Part shown: positions 59,289 through 64,000 of the stretch, one piece after another
Numbering within the stretch: the first letter of the stretch is position 1
Layout: the number at the start of each line of letters is the position of its first letter
NCBI GenBank assembly: GCA_034096865.1
Contig: JAWQFJ010017316.1
Location: 5,001 to 69,000 of the forward strand
DNA length: 64,000 nt
Reading direction: 5' to 3'
Origin: Theodoxus fluviatilis
Taxonomy: Eukaryota > Mollusca > Gastropoda > Cycloneritida > Neritidae
Program-made: the position numbers and the translations under genes
Notes under the pieces: model-generated
The model's input: the letters and a program-made list of their open reading frames with translations, nothing else
Database searches by the model: none
What the model was told of the DNA's origin: nothing

Positions 59289-59713
59289 TTGCACTGCTGC
59301 GAAGGTATTACGTCTCTAGATTTAGCGAGTTTCACAGAGATTAAGTGGAATACCATGATATGGTCAAGCAAGCAGTGGAGTACTTTAGACGGCGAAGAAC
59401 GTGTGATAGCTGAGAAACTTCTTGCTTTACAATCAAAGCCTGAAAGTGAAACGCGTTGCTTTCACCTGTAATGTAATGGTACAATCGTTTCACAAACAAA
59501 CGAAGAATCGAACAGGCGCAGCATAGCGTTGAGAAAGGTAAAGCTGCGGGAGCTGTTTCACCGAGGGAAAAAATGAGACCACAAGGACAGAACAGCCGAG
59601 AATCGACTACCAGAAGCGAGCATACCCTGCCTCCTGTCTGTATTGTGTGCAGAAATACTAAGTCTAAAAAAAGCAAATCGACAGGGACCTGAGCTCCAGA
59701 AAAACTCGTACAA
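59289..59713 (+). pseudogene. 5' exon remnant of the TIR-element gene
   Basis: Broken exon on the plus strand. Module 1 (59,289-59,468) reads CEGITSLDLASFTEIKWN, then MIWSSKQWSTLDGEERVIAE and KLLALQSKPESETRCFH, and ends at a stop (59,469). After a frameshift, module 2 (59,477-59,689) reads WYNRFTNKRRIEQAQHSVEK, followed later by LPPVCIVCRNTKSKKSKS. A TGA (59,690) interrupts it before APEKLVQ and a consensus donor GTAAGT at 59,714. From memory, the order FTE-x-KWN / CY-x-x-FTNK-x-x-I-x-x-A / LPxxCIxC recurs in uncharacterised, multi-copy proteins of molluscs and cnidarians. I cannot give a function. At least one frameshift and two stops make this copy dead. Confidence 0.6.
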
Positions 59714-60210
59714 GTAAGTTGAACGTTATACTTTCGTTACATTTTAGTAAAAACTAGTTGATTGCTTGCCTGATTGATCATTTGAGGTCTATTTACACCA
59801 TAATCATGTGAGGAAAATAGTGTTGCTTGTTGCACGAAACCAAGTTAAAGGGGCAGTCTAGGGAAAATAAATAATGTCCAAAGAAAGTCAGTAGGTAGGA
59901 GGTATATGATCAAAACAAATGAACATGATCTTAGGCTCAAACAATCCCCAGAATGCAGATTTAACGTAGAAAAATGAACAAAGTGTTAAATACGCATAAG
60001 TTTTAGTACGATAATGAGTGCGCAAATATTGTATTTTATTTTTTAACCAGATTTTCGGCGATAATCTTAGAATGGCGTCTTACCAAAGTGGATGCTAGTA
60101 ACGATCTTTTTGGAAACAAAATTAACCATGATCTTAACAATAGTTTAACCTGAAATTTGACAAACAAATAGAAAAATGGATAATCTATACAGAAAATTAT
60201 ATTTTATTAG

Positions 60211-60397
60211 CAGCTGCCACCGCAACTCTCTGCAATGCACACAACTGTGTGCATGTGTTGGGTGTGTGAACAAACAGTCGGTGTTGGTGGAGGAAGACAT
60301 GCATATGGACCACACAAGTGACACTGACAGTAGTGGTTCTGACACTGATATGTATTTTGAAGGAGACATTCATTCCATTGATTCAGTCTGGGAATGA
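60211..60397 (+). pseudogene. 3' exon remnant of the TIR-element gene (CXC-like)
   Basis: Follows a splice-acceptor-like TTATATTTTATTAG ending at 60,210. It reads SCHRNSLQCTQLCACVGC then VNKQ, resembling the second half of a CXC (tesmin/TSO1-like) cysteine motif (C-x-x-N-x-x-x-C-T-x-x-C-x-C-x-x-C-x-N). An acidic tail rich in D, E and S follows, with a stop at 60,395. It is on the same strand as the 5' remnant, and the roughly 500 bp between them has no coding similarity I can see. The middle exons appear to have been deleted. Confidence 0.5.
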
Positions 60398-60725
60398 TTT
60401 CAACAGCATTGTGTTTGTGTGGAGATTGTGCAACCAAGAGATGTGCAGAAGGAATAGGTGGTGGTCTGTGCACATTGCTACGTATGTTGACTATCATCAA
60501 GGGAGGCAACTCGAATGATTTGAGTCAAACAAGTTTTTTATTCTTAATTAATTGCTTACTAAACCAAAAATCACTAACATACTCCAATACATGAATTATT
60601 GTAATATTTGAACATGCCTACTTACTTTAGTCGGGGAAAATAACAAGTTAAAACACAATTTTTTAATTTTTTAAATACTTTTTACCTGTTTGCGTGAAAA
60701 ACGAATTTCAAAAACAGAAAAATCT

Positions 60726-60874
60726 CATTATTTAGATTCTACCCAAAGTTAGACTATCTCAAAATGTCATGTACTAGGTGTCTTCTTTCAAAATATGTCA
60801 AAACTTTTTGGTATGAACTTGTAGCCGACACTTCCTTTTTCTAGGGCTGATAGAGCTGCTTGGCCTCAGGACTA
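60726..60874 (-). repeat. Right terminal inverted repeat
   Basis: About 149 bp, reverse-complement partner of the left TIR. The outer 24 bases differ at one position by eye. Confidence 0.8.
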
Positions 60875-61149
60875 TCTGTATTGCGGCTGTTTACAACTTG
60901 AACCAAACCACAACAGTCTGTATTGCGGTTTTTTCAATTTGAACTGAACCCCAACAGTCTGTATTGCGGCTGTTTACAATTTGAATTGAACCACAACAGT
61001 CTGTATTGCGGCTGTTTACAACTTGAACTGAACCACACCAGTCTTTGTATTGCGGTTGTTTACAACTGGAACCAAACCACAACAGTCTGTATTGCAGTTT
61101 TTTCAATTTGAACTGAACCCCAACAGTCTGTATTGCGGCTGTTTACAAG
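60875..61149 (+). repeat. 42-bp tandem array, right part, about 6.5 copies
   Basis: Units begin TCTGTATTGCGG and contain TTTACAA-TTGAACTGAACC. Subtypes GCGGCTGTTTAC and GCGGTTTTTTCAA alternate. Continuous with 58,985-59,052 if the TIR element is removed. Confidence 0.92.
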
Positions 61150-62216
61150 GCCTCCAAATACAGTAGATACTTTCTTTTTTGTTATTTCTAGTAATTATTG
61201 TTATCAATCCGTTACGTGTCTATTGAGTATCAAAATGAAAAACATCATGTTTCTCCAAGTCCAAAAACGGACATTTTCTATAGAAAGATGCACAGTGATT
61301 GCTCCCAAAAGCAATTGCATCATAATCAAAATCTATATCTGGTAAAACTCATGTAATTCGAAGAGAACATTGAAGTATTAGTATGATTAGTATCTAAAAG
61401 CTGAGGACTACACACGTATTACCTAATGAGGGATACATGTTGGGCAAAGTGGACTGTTCATAGAAGTCATTTCCACTGTTTACGCAGCACAGCTATGTTG
61501 CTGCAGTTGCTTGTAGCAGTTTCTGTGTTTTCGACATACTTCGTTTTTGTACATATTCCGCCCCATTGAACCTTTCGTATTTATTGTATTTATTTTGTGC
61601 ATTTTGTCTTCGTTAAAACATGTCTGTGTGATGTGTCCTTCACCAGTCTGGCTTTTTCTTCTTCATTGTCCAAATTTAATCAGACTGTAGCATTCCGAAA
61701 ACTTGATTGATAATTTCTTCAAAACTTCCGAAATCACTGTCTGTTTTTCTTTTCCGTTCAGTATCGTTCGAGTTTCTGTCTGATCTGAACTGACCATGTT
61801 ATAAAACTACATCAGGTTACAGTAAAACTACATCAGGTTACAATCCTTCTTTTTTGCATGCTTTTACGTGGAAATTATGTTATGGTTTTCATTCAAACCT
61901 CATTATACAGCAAGAGTCGGAATTACAACTATCCTGTGAAAGCATTCCCTCATCAATCTTTTGCCTGGATTCCATACACCTCGTCCTCTGTCCTTTCTTT
62001 CGCTTTCAAAGCCTATTATACAAGTCAAGACTATATTCTATGATAAATTATTGTAATTTATTTTAACTTATGCTATTTATTGATTCACCACGAGAAGGCT
62101 CAAAGGGAATCAGGTACAGCTGACAGATTGACCAAGCAGCATAATTTATGTATTTATTTCTATTTATTGCCAGGGTTGAAGGGTTCTTTGAACTTTGAAC
62201 TATTTTTGGTGTCCAG

Positions 62217-62503
62217 AATCAATTCGACACCGTGGGGAACCACGAGAAACGCCAAACGTTTCCAGAAATTCTACAGAATCTTCCAGCACGCTGCAAGCCC
62301 TGGGTGGCTCGGGCAAGGTGCGTATTCTCAGTCCATCTACCTCGTCTTCTCAAGAAGCGTTCTTGTCGCCAGTGCCGCAGCATCCACCTTCTGTTATCCT
62401 GCGATACACAAACGTGATCCTTCGGTCGTCACTTATACTACCACACAGCAACACAGATCATAGCGTGCGATCTATGGAAGAGAGTGCCATTTTCATCCGT
62501 TAG
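62217..62503 (+). other. Weak exon candidate (Ser/Pro-rich, unidentified)
   Basis: A pyrimidine-rich stretch ending in TTTTTGGTGTCCAG (62,216) precedes 95 open codons that end with TAG at 62,501. The peptide is Ser/Pro-rich (for example RILSPSTSSSQEAFLSPVPQ) and has no domain I recognise. Two other plus frames are also open for 60-120 codons here, which weakens the case. It could be a true terminal exon, a decayed gene or chance. Confidence 0.2.
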
Positions 62504-63317
62504 AACCAGCCGGATGGGCGCATTAATGGGAAAGTTTATTGGACTAACGTACATTCCTTGAATAAGACCATCGTCATCTCAGAGGAGAGCTTTTGCGTGA
62601 CTATGGAATGGATGAAACCATCATTGACAACTGTTTCATTTCATGTGCTGGGTCTGTATATACACACCATAGCCAGACGTATGTGAGAGAATGATCATAA
62701 CAAAAGAAACATCTGAGTCATACATGTCGCCGTGTTTTGTGGCATAATCATTCTGTGCATTCAGGTTCATTTCCATACAAGTATGTACGTGTGTACATTC
62801 CTTGATTTTAAATTCTGACTGTGAACCTCAAAAAGTGCAGCCTTAGACTTTCAAATTCAGAAGGTTTTGGAAGAAGTATGACCAGACATGACATGAGTAA
62901 AAATCTTGACTGCACAGATAATCAAACATACTGGTGAGTACGCTATAACTCTTCGCACGCGTCTACAAGTAACAATGTGTTAACACCATTGGTTGGAATG
63001 TATTCGCAGCTTAAACAACCGAAGCCTCAGCATGTCGAGAGAAAAGAAACAAATCAAACACATCCTAACGTGTGAACGAGTCGTTCCCTACTATGGCGGC
63101 AAGAGCTGAGTCCAAGTTCCCAATGCCTTCGTGTCCTGTACATTCAAAGTCATTACTCTACGACCACGGGACCTTGTAGCGTCCTTGCCTGTCACTCCTG
63201 TACATCCCAAATCATCAGCCCCCTGATTGACAGTGTTGTTTGTATCGTGCCGTGTTGTGTAGGCTTGCATCGGATGTAGCCCAGCTGTGAGCTGTAGTGT
63301 GTATCCATTTACGTGTG

Positions 63318-63323
63318 AATAAA
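63318..63323 (+). terminator. Candidate plus-strand poly(A) signal AATAAA
   Basis: AATAAA followed by A/T-rich sequence and a GT-rich stretch about 25-65 bp downstream (GTTCAGTTTGTAAC, GTGTTTGCGTG). It is the best plus-strand signal after the scrt stop, but 7.8 kb away. It could belong to another transcript. Confidence 0.35.
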
Positions 63324-63886
63324 ATATTTTCTACTTTTCAAGCCGTCTGACTGTTCAGTTTGTAACATGACAAGTCATGTTCCGTGTTTGCGTGATTTTC
63401 CTTTCCGCCAGCAGCAGGCTTGAAAGTCAGATGTGTGGTCGAGTACAAGAGCGTGTGTGTGGAGGCTGTCTGTGTCATGAGTGGTGGCTGTCTATCACCT
63501 CCCTCCACACTCACTCACACAATTCTCTCATTCTCTCTGCTTCGCGTCTAGGGGTATCACTCGTGGAGGGGGGATAATTAATTCACTCACTCTCGTCTCA
63601 CGCTCGCATGACGTGACACATTGTTCATCAAAGATTTTCTTTTATCAGACTTAATCATGAGTGAAATCAAATTCAATGCAATATGAATGAAAATGTCAAT
63701 CAATTCTATGAGTCTACTCTCTGACTGAAAAGTAGAGGATTAATTCCACTGACCCAAAACCAAAATTGACCCAATTACTCACAAGTTCAAACAGATTAGC
63801 GACGACGATTCTCGAATTTTCCACTGACGAAAACTTCTGCCCAAAAACGATGTCCACTCAGAAATGGGCATTCACAAGTACACACA

Positions 63887-63888
<2 letters not shown>

Positions 63889-63956
<68 letters not shown>
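63889..63956. repeat. (CT)n microsatellite
   Basis: About 33 CT units following ACACACA. Confidence 0.97.
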
Positions 63957-63959
<3 letters not shown>

Positions 63960-64000
63960 AACGCTACAACTCGAAATGACCCAGGTTTGAACACTCAGTG

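Larger units (their letters stand above)
59053..60874 (+). mobile_element. 1.82-kb TIR DNA element inserted in a tandem array
   Basis: The left end (59,053 rightward) begins TAGTCCTGAGGCCAAACAGC. The right end (60,874 leftward, reverse strand) begins TAGTCCTGAGGCCAAGCAGC. Imperfect inverted similarity continues for about 140-150 bp on each side (59,053-59,192 and 60,726-60,874), with shared inner blocks GTTCATACCAAAAA, AGTCTAACTTT and AATCTAAATAA. Flanking TCT on both sides (59,050-59,052; 60,875-60,877) rejoins to give the intact array unit TCTGTATTGCGG, supporting a 3-bp target duplication. The interior holds remnants of a spliced plus-strand gene. I cannot assign a superfamily. The divergence of the TIRs and the gene breaks show it is not active. 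Confidence 0.85.
61150..63888. other. A/T-rich single-copy region
   Basis: About 2.7 kb without tandem arrays apart from a perfect two-copy 21-bp repeat (core AAAACTACATCAGGTTACA) at about 61,803-61,844. It contains one weak exon candidate and a good poly(A) signal, listed separately. Confidence 0.45.

Noticed and set aside
59854..59871. TTAAAGGGGCAGTC as the end of a second (Kolobok-like) element inside the TIR element
   Set aside because: No inverted partner was found within the element or nearby.

Overview
The window looks like animal nuclear DNA from a lophotrochozoan, probably a gastropod mollusc. The support is a Scratch-type zinc-finger exon with intron signals, a LINE ORF2 fragment, a MITE, a probable solo LTR, a TIR element carrying spliced invertebrate-type gene remnants, and an extreme load of minisatellites and microsatellites. 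There are no operons or prokaryotic signals. The host group is an inference from repeat style and the Scratch sequence, not a database result.

Layout. From 1 to about 48.1 kb the sequence is dominated by tandem arrays separated by 0.3-1.3 kb of single-copy DNA in which I find no convincing gene. There are about 20 unrelated minisatellite families with units of 12 to 68 bp. The largest are a 64-bp satellite (2.9-6.3 kb), a 24-bp array (12.0-13.5 kb), a 7.9-kb array of 25-bp units (14.9-22.8 kb) containing a near-perfect 2.89-kb internal duplication, a 15-bp GC-rich array (26.3-27.5 kb), a 34-bp array (29.3-33.8 kb), an 18-bp array (39.5-40.9 kb) and a 60-bp array (41.9-42.8 kb). Several unit lengths are multiples of three, so long repetitive open frames occur on both strands. 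I treat these as artefacts. By my count about half of the window is simple or tandem repeat. Two small dispersed repeat families lie beside, and apparently gave rise to, two of the minisatellites. A 234-bp MITE sits at 34.3 kb.

From 48.2 to 51.1 kb there is a 2.9-kb block with LTR-like ends and a minus-strand poly(A) signal, read here as a solo LTR. From 51.1 to 64 kb the DNA is mostly single copy. It holds a decayed L1/Tx1-like LINE tail (53.5-53.9 kb) and the only convincing host gene: the 3' terminal coding exon of a Scratch (scrt) zinc-finger repressor at 54,554-55,548 on the plus strand. That exon contains six in-frame 42-bp repeats ahead of five zinc fingers, and a cluster of palindromic CRE sites follows its stop codon. 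The SNAG-encoding first exon was not found, so most of the DNA upstream is presumably intron or intergenic.

At 59.05-60.87 kb an 1.8-kb terminal-inverted-repeat element has inserted into a 42-bp tandem array. The array provides a built-in empty-site control and indicates a 3-bp target duplication. Inside are fragments of a spliced gene encoding an unusual cysteine-containing protein with a CXC-like C-terminus. This is the most interesting mobile element here. No RNA gene, CRISPR array or complete protein-coding gene was recognised.
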